Notes under the pieces: generated by a model
Databases searched by the model: none
What the model was told of the DNA's origin: nothing
What the model saw: only the letters and a program-made list of their open reading frames with translations
Shown: in pieces, positions 11,764-22,105 of the stretch
Position numbering within the stretch: position 1 is the first letter of the stretch
Layout: each line of letters starts with the position of its first letter
Origin: Nannobrachium achirus
Taxonomy: Eukaryota > Chordata > Actinopteri > Myctophiformes > Myctophidae
Length of the DNA stretch: 64,000 nucleotides
Direction of reading: 5' to 3'
Assembly: GCA_963921795.1 (NCBI GenBank)
Contig: OY997653.1
Span: 63,331,214-63,395,213 of the forward strand
Translations under genes and position numbers: made by a program

Positions 11764-12254
11764 GGCCTACACATAGCCCATCTGGAACCCAATGAAGTTA
11801 ACTACACAAATGACACAACAGTCATTCAGAACTTTGTCGGACACGCTTGCACCCCGTAAAAAGAAGAAAACAGTCTGGACATTGGTTGGACTATTTTGAT
11901 GTACAGTATGTTGGACCCTTTACAGGGTCTGTAATTCTACGAGTGTACAAATGTAACCAAATGGACCCGTAAGGTTGTATACTCTCAGAGGTGTGTGTGG
12001 GTCTTTGGGGGGAAAAAAATCCAATAATTGAGAAGCGGTGATCTAAACAGAACGGAGCCGTATGCACTCTTCTCTTCTCAGAGTGAATTGAATTCTCAGG
12101 ACATGTCGTACATAACCAGCCGGGATGTTCAGGACAGGCGGTAAAGCAGCGCATGTTCCCTCTGAGCATTCATGCGGTCGCTGACAACAAGCCTTTATTG
12201 TGTTCATAATGTCGTGTCCTTCTGCCTCCGCCGCTGGCATCCAGTCTGTCAATG
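11764..12254. other. No recognisable feature
   Basis: About 490 bp without an identifiable gene or element. GACCCTTTACAGGGTC near 11917 is a small inverted repeat. Confidence 0.5.
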
Positions 12255-12545
12255 GTGGACGAAGTACAACCATTTTTTTGCAAGTACTACTAGCAACACC
12301 ACAAGGCCAGAAGTACATATGTAATAGGCCTGCATACAAACAGAAGTACATATTTAATAGGCCTGCATACAAACAAGTTAAAAGCCCTGCAATGTATTCA
12401 CCATTTTGCTTGAGTATAAAGTGCAAAAGTATTCACATCAAAATATACTTAGTCCTAAAAGTGTTGAAAATTTTACTTGTTCCTCTTTTTCAGTTGATCC
12501 TTCTAAATAGCAGCCCTTGCTATGGTCGATTAAAATATTTGATCT
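12255..12545 (+). repeat. Diverged fragment of the teleost ACTTAAGTA-type repeat
   Basis: GGTGGACGAAGTACAACCAT, TTTTGCTTGAGTATAAAGTG and AAAAGTATTCACATCAAAAT follow the order of the family at 6396-7086. A 37-bp stretch (AAACAGAAGTACATATNTAATAGGCCTGCATAC) is duplicated in tandem at 12305-12375. Confidence 0.55.
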
Positions 12546-13165
12546 GATTAAGCGCTTCATTGTCCATAGTTAATCATGATTAATCGAAAAATAATCACAT
12601 ATTTTGATCTTTTCTAAATCTACCTTAAAAATATTATACGTTTTATCAGTTATACTCTTATCAACATAGGAGTATACAACTAAACTGCTTGCTTTTGCAA
12701 ATGTTTATTATTATTGAAACAATGACAAATACTGTCCAGAATCTTCTTCAAGTAACAAAGGGTGTGCATGGGATGAAATCATAAACTCAAGCCCAACAAA
12801 TAACAGGTGGGCATATTGATATACTAATTGTAAGTTATCATAAATTGAGTGCAGAATATTGTAGCCTCCGTGTTACATTCCGATCTACTAGTAGTATTTA
12901 GCTCCCTATTGAAAGTAGTTGAAGAAATATGTAATGGGTTGTGGGGTAACAACAGTAAAGGTACTGCATCTACAATGACCATAGAAATCCACAACACAAC
13001 AGCAAAACATAAGCAGCTCTCTGACATAGAGAACTGTGTCCTAAACTATGAATAGGCCAAATGGCTAAAATAAATAAACATGCGATTAACTGTGATTAAA
13101 ATAATTCATTGCGATTAACATAACAGTGAGTTAATTATGATTAATCAAGTTAACTCCCTACATTT
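12546..13165. repeat. ATTAATC-rich inverted-terminus element, probably hAT-like
   Basis: Left: AGTTAATCATGATTAATCG (about 12569). Right: TTATGATTAATCAAGTTAACTCCCTA (about 13135-13160). Repeated GATTAAC/GTTAATC words at both ends suggest degenerate sub-terminal repeats of an old DNA transposon. No TSD or coding region was found. Confidence 0.5.
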
Positions 13166-13189
13166 AACACTTTTTTTTAACAAAACCAT

Positions 13190-13584
13190 ATTTTTGTAGA
13201 ACTGCTATTTTTGAAAAGTCGAGAAAATGTGTGCAAATCTTTGAATATATGCATTTTTTAAGAGAACATTTGTAACTCAAATTATACTTCTGGGGGGTCC
13301 CTGGAACTAAATGTTTTGAGATGGGGGTCTGCGGCCAAATACATCGAAACGTAGGTTTAAAATAAATAAAAAATAGCAGATCTACAAGCTCGCAGCGCGG
13401 TACTCGGTGCCGCACCGTGAGCTTGTATATCAGCTATTTTTCAATAGTTAAAGCACAAAATAATGCATACTAATGCGTTCCCAGTCTAATTGGTTTAAAC
13501 CCCCTACCCCTATGAAGAACATTCACGGGGGGCCCCGCAGTGAATCCTTGTACCCAGGGCCCAGAGTTTGGCGCCACACCCCTG
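13190..13584 (-). mobile_element. hAT MITE core, reverse orientation, truncated
   Basis: The sequence reads backwards through the family: AGCAGATCTACAAGCTCGCAG hairpin at 13376-13440, the complement of GGGCCCTGGGTACAAGGATT near 13540-13560, and outer end ACACCCCTG at 13584. A diverged copy of the GGGTCCCTGGAACTAAAT segment lies at 13295-13320. The left outer end is missing. Confidence 0.8.
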
Positions 13585-14182
13585 GTAGCAGTGACATCAT
13601 TCCAGACTCAGGTGTGTCCCAGGGCACATCAGGACACCAACACCTCAATCAACGGTACACAAACAAGCCTCCGTGTAGGAAGAGGAGAATTAATGGAAGT
13701 CATTTGTTCCAATTTACGCCAGCTCTCTGTCACCCTTTTGACACTACGTGTTATGTTTTCTTTTCATTTGGTTTAATTGGTGTGGAAAACGCGGAGACAA
13801 ATCATTTGGACGTGTGTGGCGTTTTGGAACGCGGGTTAATGTTGACGGATGGAAGCGAAGCACCAGAAATACATCTCGTCTGCTCCTTTTATCTGGCATT
13901 TCTGCTCCAAAAGATGCCTTCCTAAGAGAGCTCTTACCTTGCATTGCAGCAGACAGGTTGCCCTCGATACGATAAGTGGCTTATATTATGACCGATTTAT
14001 ATTTGGTTGCGCGACACCATGTGCAACCAAATACAAGTCAGGCGTATGGTAAGAATAAATCAGTTGAGTTCCACCCAAGTATAACTTTTTCTAATTGTTT
14101 TCAGTCATTTTATATTCAGCCCAACCTGAGGCTGATTCTAACAATGTCTTCTAAATCGTAACAGTTTTCTGATAAACCTATA
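13585..14182. other. No recognisable feature
   Basis: About 600 bp of ordinary-looking sequence. Several overlapping short frames on both strands, none with a convincing protein signature or splice context. Confidence 0.5.
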
Positions 14183-15082
14183 TATCGTCACTGTCTGGCC
14201 AAAACCTCTCAACTCCATTTTTTGAGGTTTTAGATTGTTTGTCATAAATCAGGGCTATTGAACACCCTTTACATCTGAGTGTTGGATAAAATAATATTGA
14301 ACCAATGGAAAGTAGTATTAAAAGTGCTTGGGACAAAACCTCCTAACTCCACACTTTCTGCCAAACCAGCTAACTCCACCCGATTGGCCCTCTCTTTCTT
14401 TCATAAATATGTTCTATTGAACACCCTTTACGTCTGTGTGTTGGTTAAAATAATATTGAACCAATGAAAAGTAGTAAAAAGCCCTTCGGTCAAAACCTCT
14501 TAACTCCACTTGAGCTCATTTTCTAGCCTGATTTCAGACTCTGCGCTGGAGCTTGAGTCTGACATTGTCCCATTGTGTTGAGATTTCAAAGGGGAGGGGA
14601 TTTGAAATTTGACATTCCCAATCACAAGAGATCTGGTGGGAAGAGTTGTGTTTGACTTGTGTGTACACAAAAACATTCCCCCCTCCCCCTCCCCTCTATG
14701 ACAGGCATCAAACAGGTCGTTGTCTTTGATGCTTTCATTGATTAGAGAGAACACTAACGAGGTGTGCACAACCCCCTTTGAAGTTCAAAGGGAGCAATTA
14801 AGAGCCCTGGCTGAGCTCCCCCTCCCTCCACTGTTTCTGTTGATTTTCTGTTTCTGCTGATTTGCTGTCTCGTTAGACCCACCCCCTCCTCCGAGGCTCC
14901 GACTCTCATTGGCCATGTCTTGCCTCAGACCAGAGAAACTCTAGGTTCATTACGCAACACCAGACCAAGAGAACCAGTCCGCTCAGAGAGTGGGCGGGGC
15001 TATGGGCGGAGCCAGGCAACTCATTTCCCCGAAAATGAACATTTTGGAGTTAGGAGGTTTCGGCCCAACAGCAGAGATTTGC
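14183..15082 (+). mobile_element. TA-bounded MITE with duplicated halves, interrupted
   Basis: The left TIR is TATCGTCACTGTCTGGCC followed by AAAACCTCTCAACTCC. The interior has two homologous blocks of about 95 bp (14258-14353 and 14415-14510), each with GAACACCCTTTACNTCTG and ATAATATTGAACCAATG. The element resumes at 15020 after a 496-bp insertion and runs to about 15082. A second, uninterrupted copy in reverse orientation is at 48306-48681 and serves as the empty-site reference. Confidence 0.8.
14524..15019 (+). mobile_element. TAGCCTG element, 496 bp, 9-bp TSD
   Basis: The ends are TAGCCTGATTTCAGACTC and CCAGGCAA (consensus CAGGCTA). It is flanked by CTCATTTTC (14515-14523) and CTCATTTCC (15020-15028), an 8/9 duplication. 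The copy at 48306-48681 has the uninterrupted sequence at this point, confirming insertion. The interior has no protein signature; the right part carries GAGAGTGGGCGGGGC, which is shared with 50461-50897. A 9-bp TSD fits the Mutator superfamily. Confidence 0.85.
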
Positions 15083-15091
15083 TATATCACC

Positions 15092-15257
15092 AGTGGTTCT
15101 CAACCCCCCCCCCCCCCAAAATGTATTTGGCCACGGACCCCCATCTCAAAATATCTTGGTCCAGGGACCCCCAGAAGCAAAGATTTGAGTGAAAAATGTT
15201 CACTTTATAAAAAGATTTGCTCACATTTTCAAGATTCTTTTTTAAAATAGCAGATCC
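15092..15257 (+). mobile_element. hAT MITE core fragment
   Basis: CAGTGGTTCTCAACC followed by a C run, then TATTTGGCCACGGACCCCCA and CCAGGGACCCCCAGAAGCAA. It stops at half a hairpin (AATAGCAGATCC). It is truncated at both outer ends. Confidence 0.75.
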
Positions 15258-15267
15258 AGGTCCAAGT

Positions 15268-15322
15268 TAGCCTGGTTCCAGCCCATAGACCCCAAGCGTC
15301 AGCGGAGTCTGAAATCAGGCTT
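15268..15322 (+). mobile_element. Miniature TAGCCTG element, 55 bp, perfect 9-bp TSD
   Basis: TAGCCTGGTTCCAG at the left and GTCTGAAATCAGGCTT at the right are flanked by identical GGTCCAAGT at 15259-15267 and 15323-15331. Only about 25 bp separate the terminal repeats. It is a near-minimal member of the 14524-15019 / 50461-50897 family. Confidence 0.88.
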
Positions 15323-15769
15323 GGTCCAAGTGCTAACATGCAGAACAGCAGTGATTCCAGTGAATGCAATCATCTAGTCACAATTAATTAATAATGAAGC
15401 ATCGAAGCTAGCATCTAAATTACATTGTTAACATTGTGGTGAAAAACAAAAACAAAAAAACCGAAGCAAAAACACGAGAACAAATGGCCAACGTACAGCG
15501 TATGTCAGCGCGGTCGCATCACGGCTAGGTTTAGTGCTACACCGTGTACCGCGAGCGCAGCGCCGCTCAACGTGGAGACTCAGGTGACAACTTTGTTTCA
15601 AATTGGATTCATGAACACACGGGCCATGAAATATTAATTTGTACAAGATTTTTTTTCCAGCCAAAGCCGGGGCGGGCGGACCCAGCCAGGCATAGGCGTC
15701 TCTAATGCGCTGCAGGAATCCCTCTGTTCGCTCGCGTGGCGCTTTGCTTTGTTGCCGAGGCCTCTGGAA
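15323..15769. other. No recognisable feature
   Basis: About 450 bp with A-rich stretches near 15440-15470. No gene or repeat boundary identified. Confidence 0.5.
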
Positions 15770-16292
15770 CAGAGACGTGCTGGGCCCCTGATTCAGCCCG
15801 GGAAAAAGAGTTGGAGAGGCCCTCATTGCGCGCTATAGAGAGAGATCTCTCTCTATAGCGCTGCTGCTGCTACTCAAAGATTTGCCATTTCAGATCATGA
15901 CAAGTGACAAGCCAGTGGGCCAATTACATGAGTTAATCGTTGTTGGGTGGAAACCTTGTATATCCAAAACCGATCTACAAGCACACAACGCCTCGCACCG
16001 CGAGGCGTTGTGTGCTTGTAGATCTGCTGTTTTCACTACTTTTGTGTGACGGCCTTGTATGATGAAGCAGGGCTTTGCTTTGCGAAAAAATTTACAAATT
16101 TGAAACTTGGAGATACAAGGTTTCTGCCCGACAGTGACGATTTACTTTGTTGGCCGCCCAGCCCCCAAAATGGAACGAAGGCCGACATTTTATTTTAATT
16201 TTTTTCCTAATGGCCGGCCTGTACCGGCCGGGAATGAACCGGTCGTTCGGGAGTTGTCCCGCTTTTCCCAATGGCCAGCACGTCCCTAGCTG
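15770..16292 (+). mobile_element. hAT MITE carrying the GATCTACAAGC hairpin, perfect 8-bp TSD
   Basis: The left end is CAGAGACGTGCTGGGCCCC and the right end is GGCCAGCACGTCCCTAGCTG. CTCTGGAA flanks it at 15762-15769 and 16293-16300. It is homologous to 38635-39195. At 15831-15858 a perfect palindrome (CGCTATAGAGAGAGATC...) precedes the embedded hairpin segment at about 15984-16030. The interior also contains the right terminus of the TA-bounded TCGTC family (TTTCTGCCCGACAGTGACGA). Confidence 0.9.
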
Positions 16293-16562
16293 CTCTGGAA
16301 TCCTGCAGAGTTTTCTGACGGAGCGAACGGCCTCACATCAGTGGAGCAAACATCAAAAGAGACCCGGAGAGTCAGATTGATATCCATGCCTTCATAACTG
16401 CAGCGTTCTCACAGAGGAATACATTTGAGCCTCTTCTCTGCAACGCTGCTTCAGATCAATGCAACGCTTGTGATCTGCACATGTTGGCCGTGTGGAGAAG
16501 ATCTAAACCACAGATACTAGACTCTGCTGCGTTGTAGAGTCATGTTGACTGACTGATGTCCT

Positions 16563-16632
<70 letters not shown>

Positions 16633-16698
16633 CTAATCAACGCGGTGGTCCTCAAACATTTGCATGTCGTTAGCCTCAAAGCATAATTAGTCTTAGTA
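16293..16698. other. No gene; contains (TG)n 16565-16631
   Basis: A pure TG microsatellite of about 33 repeats is the only recognisable feature. Confidence 0.7.
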
Positions 16699-17064
16699 CA
16701 GAGGTCTTCAACAGGGGGGTCCGGGACCCCTAGGGGGTCCTTATTAACAACTTGAACCCTCATATACCTATTCCGAAGGCGTTGAGAGCTTGTAGATCTG
16801 CTATTTTTGGCAATAGGTTTGGCGTAGAGGTAAAAAAGAGCAGACCAAGTACATAGTGAAAGGTCAAGTTTACAAAATATTTAAGTGGTTAAATGTCTGA
16901 AAATACACATTAACACGAATCCAACATAGACTGATGACAGTGCTGTCAGACAAGTCGAAGGAAATCAGCATAACGCATTTATATGCATATGTATTTATGT
17001 AGAGGGGGTCCCTGCTTCATCTCTCTCTCAGTTAAGGGGTCCTTGAAAACGTTGAAGACTCCTG
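16699..17064. mobile_element. hAT-like element, CAGAGGTCTTCAAC ends
   Basis: The ends are CAGAGGTCTTCAAC and GTTGAAGACTCCTG. The left interior has GGGGTCCGGGACCCCTAGGG and the right has AAGGGGTCCTTGAAAAC, typical of hAT termini. The flanks TCTTAGTA and ATTTAGTC match at 5/8 only. Half of the AGCAGATC hairpin is at 16787-16806. Confidence 0.75.
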
Positions 17065-17085
17065 ATTTAGTCATTCTTTGGCCCC

Positions 17086-17205
17086 TGCACTGCCCCCCCC
17101 CCCCTCCCCTCCCCCGCACTGCACCCCCGTTCCCGATACTGAGCAACCCTCCCCTCCCCTCCCCTCCCCTCCCCTCCCCTCCCCTCCCCTCCCCTCCCCG
17201 ATGTT
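17086..17205. repeat. C-rich tract with (CCCCT)n
   Basis: A run of C at 17092-17104 is followed by CCCCT repeats from about 17150 to 17199. The complementary strand is G-rich with repeated GGGG runs and could form quadruplexes. Confidence 0.9.
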
Positions 17206-17392
17206 GGATTACTAAAGGGCAGGGTTGAGGGTCGCTGGAAAAACGCTAGAGATGAGAAGAACGGCGGTTCAAGGAGAAGGTCGTCCAGCACACCTCTTAA
17301 CATAAAGAGCAGGTGATCGTCTCTCCGTCGTCTCGCAGGGGAAACCAGAAATGTTATGCTTGCAACACCGCCGTTCTGTTGACTCTCTCTGG

Positions 17393-17540
<148 letters not shown>

Positions 17541-17884
17541 TTCGCTTGTTTCCCCCCCTCCCCTCCCCTTTCTTTCTTGTTCTTTTCTCTGCTCCTCAGA
17601 AGGAAGTGTGTTTTTCCTTCGGTATTCCCCAGACATCTTTCCCGAGAAACACCAGATTAATCTCTGTTCCTCTTTCCATTCCTCACGTCTCAGACTCCAC
17701 CCTGACCTTTCCTTTGCTGACTGCGTTTGCCCACCGTTATCCTGCTAATAAGTAGTCCAACGCTACACACACTTCACCACAAAACAAACAACTGGCAGCT
17801 CTTGACCCAACGTGTTTTTTAAATTGCCAGCATGGATCCACCACCGTCCCCCCCTGTTGTTGGCGTCCTTGTTTGTTTATGCCA
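17541..17884. other. No recognisable feature
   Basis: About 340 bp, pyrimidine-rich at the start (17550-17600). No convincing acceptor/exon pair seen. Confidence 0.5.
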
Positions 17885-17965
17885 TTAAAGGACAACTCAT
17901 TTTCCTACTTGTATTGATCCATAATGACTGTACATGGGGTCTATTAGGCAGAAATGGCCCTGTTG
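17885..17965. mobile_element. One end of a TTAA MITE
   Basis: TTAAAGGACAACTCATTTTC, then TACTTGTATTGATCC and GGCAGAAATG. These match the inverted fragment at 11661-11763. Only one terminus is present. Confidence 0.7.
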
Positions 17966-18309
17966 TCCAGTTTCCCCAGCAGAACCTCAACAAGAACAGA
18001 ACAAACAAACCGCCTACTAACAGAAAGACAAGACCAAACCTACTGTAGCCCTACCAACCAAACAAGAAACAAACATGAACAAAACATAGACTCACTTTTG
18101 CATTGCACCTCTATCATGATAAAGCCTCGTACAATCAGTCCGCAACATTCTTACATAACAGGGTAAGGCTACATTATGTGCCACACCGGCGTGCCTGTCT
18201 CCTCGGGCATTAACTACCCCGAGGGGGTTGGTACCCTGGACCGGCCCGGGGCCGCTCCGACTGTGCAGAAGGGCCCCAGAGCCAGCCCAAGACCTCAACC
18301 CCCCCAATA
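17966..18309. other. No recognisable feature
   Basis: An A-rich stretch (17990-18085), then GC-rich sequence around 18215-18290. No gene recognised. Confidence 0.5.
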
Positions 18310-18560
18310 TATCGTCACTGACGGGCAGAAACCTCGTATCTCCAAGTTTCACATTTGTAAATCTTTTCGCAATGTAAAGCCCTATACTTCATCACACAAG
18401 GCAGTCGCACAAAAGTAGTGAAAACAGCAGATCTACAAGCACACAGCGCCTTGCGGTGCGAGGCGTTGTGTGGTTTTCACTAGTTTAGTTCATTTTTTAA
18501 ATGATAAATACAAAACGAACGGTTTTGGACACACAAGGTTTCCACCCGACAACAACGATA
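18310..18560 (-). mobile_element. TA-bounded TCGTC MITE with hairpin
   Basis: The termini are TATCGTCACTGACGGGCAGA and TTTCCACCCGACAACAACGATA, with TA at both ends. The interior hairpin (about 18425-18478) is partly degraded: CAGATCTACAAGCACACAGC with a shortened right arm. Orientation is opposite to the 62437-62700 copy. Confidence 0.82.
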
Positions 18561-18566
18561 TGTTAC

Positions 18567-18905
18567 ATATTTTTCCCCACTTCAGCTGAAATTCCTCCGG
18601 TCTGTTTTGCATCCCATAGGATAGACGTTCACATGCTGCTGCCTTTCCCAGCCTATTAAATCTAAAAATGACACGGAATGCGTTCCCCGGCTCCAACGGG
18701 TTATTAATCCTGTAGGTGTTTACGCCCAACGCCCGGGCCAGCACTTCTTTCTGCTGAGGTATGAAAACATGTCTCTCAGATTTAACGCGCAGCCCGGGGT
18801 TGTTGTTGTTGCCGGGGAAGAACCTGCAGATGGATAAGGACTGTCTGCGGGAGCGCGGCCTCAGGAAATTAAACCGTTCAGGCCGAGAATTGTTGAATGC
18901 TTTAG
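18567..18905 (-). CDS. Coding-like open frame of unknown identity
   Basis: On the minus strand a frame of about 110 codons is open between the MITE ending at 18560 and the hAT fragment starting at 18901. It reads through RPERFNFLRPRSRRQSLSIC, a run of four Asn, and later NPLEPGNAFRVIFRFNRLGK. The amino-acid mix is balanced and not repeat-like. I do not recognise the family. There is no clear splice site at either edge, and the frame runs into the MITE terminus, so it may be a truncated exon, a retrogene scrap or chance. Confidence 0.3.
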
Positions 18906-19265
18906 CTATTGAAAAATAGCAGATATACAAGCTCGCAGCGCGGCACCGAGTGCCGCGCTGCGAGCTTGTAGATCTGCTATTTTATAAATATACTAAATAT
19001 TTTGAGATGGGGGTCGGCGGCCAAATGCATATAATTCTAGGGGGTCCTTCCCATGGAAAAGTTTGAGCACCACTGACGTCTAGAAATGAGTGTTTTTCAA
19101 AAAAAAAACCTTAGAAGGATTTAGAAGACACTTATAGAATCGGGTCAAAATCGGGTCAACATTCAAATTTTCGCGATGTTTCAAAAATAGCAAATCTACA
19201 AGCTTGCAGCTCGGCTGTGAGCTTGTAGATCTGCTGTTTTTCAATAGTTAAAGCATAAAATAATG
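18901..19265 (-). mobile_element. hAT MITE core, reverse orientation
   Basis: A strong hairpin at 18914-18984 (AGCAGATATACAAGCTCGCAG arm, inner stem GCGCGGCAC) is followed by the reversed GGGTCCTTCCCATGG...CACTGAC segment. A second, shorter hairpin lies at 19187-19241. The outer ends are missing. Confidence 0.82.
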
Positions 19266-19357
19266 AGACGGGTCTACCCGGTATAAATGGATTAAAGTTG
19301 CATCTTTATCGCCTCTCCTGCTTATCCCCCCCCCCTCTCTCTCTCTCTCCGTCGCAG

Positions 19358-19440
19358 ATCGTCGTTCAAGCACCGCCACTTCGGTGTGTCTGATGACGGC
19401 GGTCCTCGCGCTCTGGAGGAAGAGGAAACGTCTGATTACG
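19358..19440 (+). CDS. Candidate internal exon of an unidentified host gene
   Basis: An 83-bp stretch is framed by a strong acceptor (a C/CT pyrimidine tract from 19328, then GTCGCAG ending at 19357) and a good donor (G|GTATGT at 19441). One frame is open throughout: a leading base, 27 codons, then one trailing base. This encodes SSFKHRHFGVSDDGG, then PRALEEEETSDY. GC content is higher than the surroundings. This looks like a genuine exon in an otherwise empty, transposon-filled region, so the window may be intronic to a larger plus-strand gene. I do not recognise the protein family. Confidence 0.45.
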
Positions 19441-20092
19441 GTATGTTGAATTTGCGAGAAGCAATTCCATTTCCGTTTTGACCGTAATTCACTTTGCCTG
19501 CCATTTTGCCCCGCTACTTTACAGGAGCCCTATACTCTGTCACATGATGAAATAGCAGTTCCACAGGCTTGCAGATCAGGTGTTTTCACTTTTTGAAAAA
19601 TGCGATTTAATCAGGTGAGAGAACATAAAAAAATAATAATAATTGATGACGCAATACGTCCAGACAAAATTGTAACTGGAACACTATAAAATGTAAGCTT
19701 TAAATAGGCACTCTCGACTGATTTCATTTGGAGACGTGGAGACCCTTGTTGCTGAAATAAAGAACATTTAACATTTTCAACATTTAATTCGCTGGTGCCC
19801 ATGGCAACCCACAATTCTACCTACCTTCGAGGTCCTGGCGAAAAAAGTAATCCAAGTATGTCCTGTTTATTTCACGATAATATTTCATTTCAGTCAGGAC
19901 CGTTTATAAACAATCGTGGGCCACAGCGTTTTTGTAACAGCCGGTAGAAAAGGCCACGTTTTGAACATGAAGGTGATTTAAAAGTTAGATTAGTACAGTA
20001 TAGTTTACTGTACAACGCGTCGATGGGCACGCATAGACATCAGAGAGATTGACGCGTTGACACCTCGTGGGCATCCTATGAGTTAAAGGGCA
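19441..20092. other. No recognisable feature, possible intron
   Basis: About 650 bp without a recognisable gene or element. If the preceding exon is real, this is intronic sequence. Confidence 0.45.
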
Positions 20093-21079
20093 ACTTTGCC
20101 AATTTTGCACCAAAATCCTATTTTAATGAAAAGGACATAAACATGATGTTGGAGTGTGTTTTGTGTTTTTGAACATGATTTCAACGACACGTAGGTAGAC
20201 TTAACAATTTCTCTGCCATTTTAAACATAGCTGTAGTAAGCAGCTGCCAAATTGTCCTTACCTTTTAGCGTGGGCACGCGCACGCATCGTGCACAATCTG
20301 TGCGCGACTCATCTAGTAGACGTGTAGACTCGGTGACAAGCTTTCGAATACAAAAAACCCCATTGAAAAAGACATATCCGTTGCCACGCTGTATCCCTGC
20401 TTATCCGCCAGTGTTTACATGAAAAAGCATTGAAAAAAGCCAACTGTGCGCTATGGTAACACGTGGACACGTTCGCGCACAAAACACACGATATGTGCGG
20501 GGATCATAATCCAGGCGTGTAGAGACTGGATCAAAGTTTCCAAACGCAAAAATCCGATTGAAAAACGAGCGTTCCATCGCCGAGTAGCTTCCACTTCTGT
20601 TACACAGTAATCCAATGGAGGCGGGACTATGGCCCAGGCTCAGACTGGATACGGAAAGCTGGATCCGGTCCAGACCGGAAATGACCGGATACAGTTAGGG
20701 GGGCGGGCCTAAAGAGCCAGAATCAGCGAAAATCTGCGCTAATACTTTTAATCCTTTCATAATGATTAAAGCTAATTAAACTTTACGGGCTCTACGGGCA
20801 TGGCAGCGCGGTACAGCGGGAAATCTACGGTCTCTACGGGGATCGCGAGGTATGAGTTAACGAGGTGATTGACATCAGCTGGGGGAGGTCTGACTAGAAC
20901 TACAGGACACATGGGGGCTGTAGTCCATTGTAGTCCAGGAAAAATCCTGACATTCTGTTCTGTTTGAAACACGGGGGGAAAAAAACACGAAACACACTGC
21001 ATCATCATGTTTATCATGTCCTCAACGTCATTAAAATAATATAGGGTCTGGGTGCAAAATCAGCAAAGTTGTCCTTTAA
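20093..21079. mobile_element. TTAA-bounded element, 987 bp
   Basis: The ends are TTAAAGGGCAACTTTGCCAA followed by TTTTGCACC, and GGTGCAAAATCAGCAAAG followed by TTGTCCTTTAA. TTAA lies at 20093-20096 and 21076-21079. No transposase signature was seen. The region around 20260-20560 has alternating CpG-rich words (GCGCACGCATCGTGCAC). Confidence 0.85.
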
Positions 21080-21476
21080 AGGGGCCCCACTATGCTTTTC
21101 AAAATATATATTTTATATCAAATCTGATCCAAAATACGGTTTTATTCAGGTTTTAGCCTAAACAACCACTCGCATATTAAAATGTCATATTCTGCCTGTA
21201 TCTAATTCCAAGCCATTTCAGATGCAATACCAAAATGCCCTTTGTTGGCGATACAGAGAAGATTAGCATGGTACCCCGATGAGAACCATGTAGAGTCAAT
21301 CCATTCAAGCCAATTTTAGTACCTCTTTACCTCATGGTTCCACCTCATATAGAATATAGCCTCCCAAAAAGTACCGCCCCCTTCTGGAGGGGGCCCAATA
21401 GGAAATGAGCCCGATTTCAAAAGAGTACCGTTCAGACACGCCCATTCAGAAAATCACTGAAATGAAAGGCAAGGCT

Positions 21477-21676
21477 AATGCTACATTCACACTACAGATA
21501 TATAGTTGAACGTTTTGCTTGCTTGGTCAATGTTATCTCAATGGAAACCAGCTTTAAAGATACAGGACACACAAAGAACGAAGCTTTGAAAGCTTTAAAG
21601 CTGGTTTCCATTGAGATAACATTGACCAAGCAAGCTAAACGTTCAACTATATATCTGCAGTGTGAATGCAGCTTTA
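21477..21676. mobile_element. Nested 200-bp palindromic MITE
   Basis: The left arm contains GCTACATTCACACTACAGAT and GGTCAATGTTATCTCAATGG. The right arm is their complement, ending TCTGCAGTGTGAATGCAGC. The arms are about 85 bp around a centre near 21560-21590. No confident TSD. Confidence 0.8.
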
Positions 21677-21740
21677 GAGTTAATGAATGTTTTTTTTTTT
21701 TTTTTTTTTTTCTGGAAGAGACACTGGGAAGACCTAACCT

Positions 21741-22105
21741 GACTCCGCCAGATGGTGGCAGTAGTGCATATACTGCACATACCGCCCTACTTTTATCATC
21801 TGGGATCGCTCGGGCAGACCCGATGTAAGGGGCGTGCCATTTTTTCAAGTTCTTTAGCAGGTGATTGGATGGGGCCGTCTGTCTATCACAGTCTCATATT
21901 GGCCTGTCTGCATGACGTTACACCCAGAATCCGCCTCCTGGGTTTTTCTGCAGTCAGACTCTATTGGCTCAGAGCCGCTCAGAGCCCGCCCGTAGCTGCC
22001 GCTGATTGGTCCGGTCTGGGACTTTGCGATTGTTATCAACTCTCCCCGAGCTGTCTCAGATGGTAAAGTAGGGCGGTACGCACTGCTGTCACCATCTGGA
22101 CCAAA
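21741..22105. repeat. Second inverted repeat inside the 1068-bp element
   Basis: CCAGATGGTGGCAGTAGTGC and CCGCCCTACTTTTATCATCT on the left pair with AGTAGGGCGGTACGCACTGC and TGTCACCATCTGG on the right, arms of about 55 bp. The poly-T run at 21690-21712 lies just before it. Confidence 0.75.

Noticed and set aside
15831..15858. Stand-alone palindrome CGCTATAGAGAGAGATC as a regulatory site
   Set aside because: It is present at the same place in the second copy (38695-38725) of the hAT MITE, so it is element sequence.
21492..21848. 118-codon frames on both strands
   Set aside because: They lie across a perfect palindrome and a poly-T tract inside a MITE, so both strands give mirrored frames.
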